Assembly (NCBI GenBank): GCA_024404875.1
Contig: JAKSPK010000013.1
Coordinates: 1-51,201, forward strand
Source: Oscillospiraceae bacterium
Lineage (GTDB): Bacteria; Bacillota; Clostridia; Oscillospirales; Ruminococcaceae
Reading direction: 5' to 3'
DNA length: 51,201 bases
In this document: positions 50,957 through 51,201 of the stretch, piece after piece
Numbering within the stretch: the stretch's first letter is position 1
Layout of the letters: each line of letters starts with the position of its first letter
Notes under the pieces: model-generated
Databases searched by the model: none
What the model saw: the letters and a program-made list of their open reading frames with translations, nothing else
What the model was told of the DNA's origin: nothing
Program-made: the position numbers and the translations under genes

Positions 50957-51002
50957 ATTGTCTGCATACGCATGGACACAATCCGTTTTTTTATTTCAGC
51001 AC

Positions 51003-51031
51003 TTGACCTTGCGCCGAACTTGTGGTATAAT
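51003..51031 (+). promoter_or_regulatory. Promoter upstream of tRNA-Arg
   Basis: TTGACC (51003-51008), 17-bp spacer, TATAAT (51026-51031). The transcript would carry about 125 nt before the tRNA. Confidence 0.75.
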
Positions 51032-51061
51032 GTCTTATATCGCACGATAAATAGAGACTCT

Positions 51062-51120
51062 GTGCCGGCCGAACCCGGCACCACGACAGCTCAGCAAGAT
51101 AAAGCGAGTACCTTCCTAAG
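51062..51120 (+). repeat. Hairpin and tRNA-Arg-like decayed copy
   Basis: A 7-bp hairpin (GTGCCGG at 51062-51068 with CCGGCAC at 51075-51081) precedes a stretch, 51085-51120, that matches the 5' half of the next tRNA at about 80 percent (AGCTCAG, AGATAAAGCG, CCTAAG). No T-arm or acceptor 3' side follows, so it is not a working tRNA gene. Confidence 0.5.
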
Positions 51121-51161
51121 TAATTCTCTCACAGCGATATTTCGTGTTTTATATCATTTTT

Positions 51162-51201
51162 GCCCTGATAGCTCAGTAGGATAGAGCGGCTGCCTCCTAA
51201 G
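51162..51201 (+). tRNA. tRNA-Arg (anticodon CCU), 5' part, cut by window end
   Basis: GCCCTGA acceptor strand, D-arm GCTCAGTAGGATAGAGC, anticodon stem GCTGC and loop CTCCTAA with CCT. The 3' half lies outside. Confidence 0.9.

Overview
The window looks like the chromosome of a cellulosome-making Ruminococcus (Firmicutes, Oscillospirales), near R. champanellensis or R. flavefaciens. The reasons are a scaC-scaA-scaB scaffoldin cluster, dockerins on a GH74 xyloglucanase and on a small secreted protein, TTGACA/TATAAT promoters with 17-bp spacers, strong AGGAGG-type ribosome sites, Thr-rich linkers and moderately high GC. The species call is inference. I see no phage, insertion sequence or CRISPR array.

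Layout. 1-7506 (minus): cellulosome cluster, transcribed scaC, scaA, scaB; scaB runs off the left edge after eight cohesins. 7675-12910 (minus): a CapA-like lipoprotein and pyruvate:ferredoxin oxidoreductase. 13064-13212 (plus): an unannotated small RNA with its own promoter and terminator and an anti-Shine-Dalgarno stretch. 13327-13657 (minus): rpmE. 13759-15998 (plus): a lipoprotein with three VYGPP motifs, a dockerin protein with two VYGP motifs, and a radical SAM/SPASM enzyme. I read this as a peptide or protein modification system that targets Tyr in VYG(P) and delivers products to the surface and possibly the cellulosome. It is the best candidate for a poorly described system here.

16007-21396: an SdpR/SdpI-like pair with twin operators, an M24 peptidase, a YdcF-like lipoprotein and a membrane-anchored HtrA protease. 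21615-28235: glycogen/maltodextrin phosphorylase, a GH13 hydrolase and an ABC-F ATPase. 28272-33775: two paralogous lipoproteins, an AraC regulator, tRNA-Leu(CAA), a small membrane protein, a 1-phosphofructokinase-type kinase and glycyl-tRNA synthetase.

33991-44474 (minus): a tightly packed aromatic amino acid operon of eleven genes (DAHP synthase, unknown, tyrA, unknown, aroB, aroA, aroC, pheA, unknown, aroE-aroK fusion, aroQ). It covers every step from DAHP to chorismate and on to prephenate, Phe and Tyr precursors. A sodium:amino-acid symporter of the SNF family is divergent from it. 46158-51201: a possible 35-residue protein gene, an XRE regulator with a palindromic operator, a Gln-rich coiled-coil membrane protein, the dockerin-bearing GH74 enzyme, and a tRNA-Arg(CCU) cut by the right edge and preceded by a decayed tRNA-like copy.

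The carbohydrate genes form a plausible line from fibre (scaffoldins, GH74) through oligosaccharides (GH13, phosphorylase, sugar-phosphate kinase) to pyruvate (PFOR).
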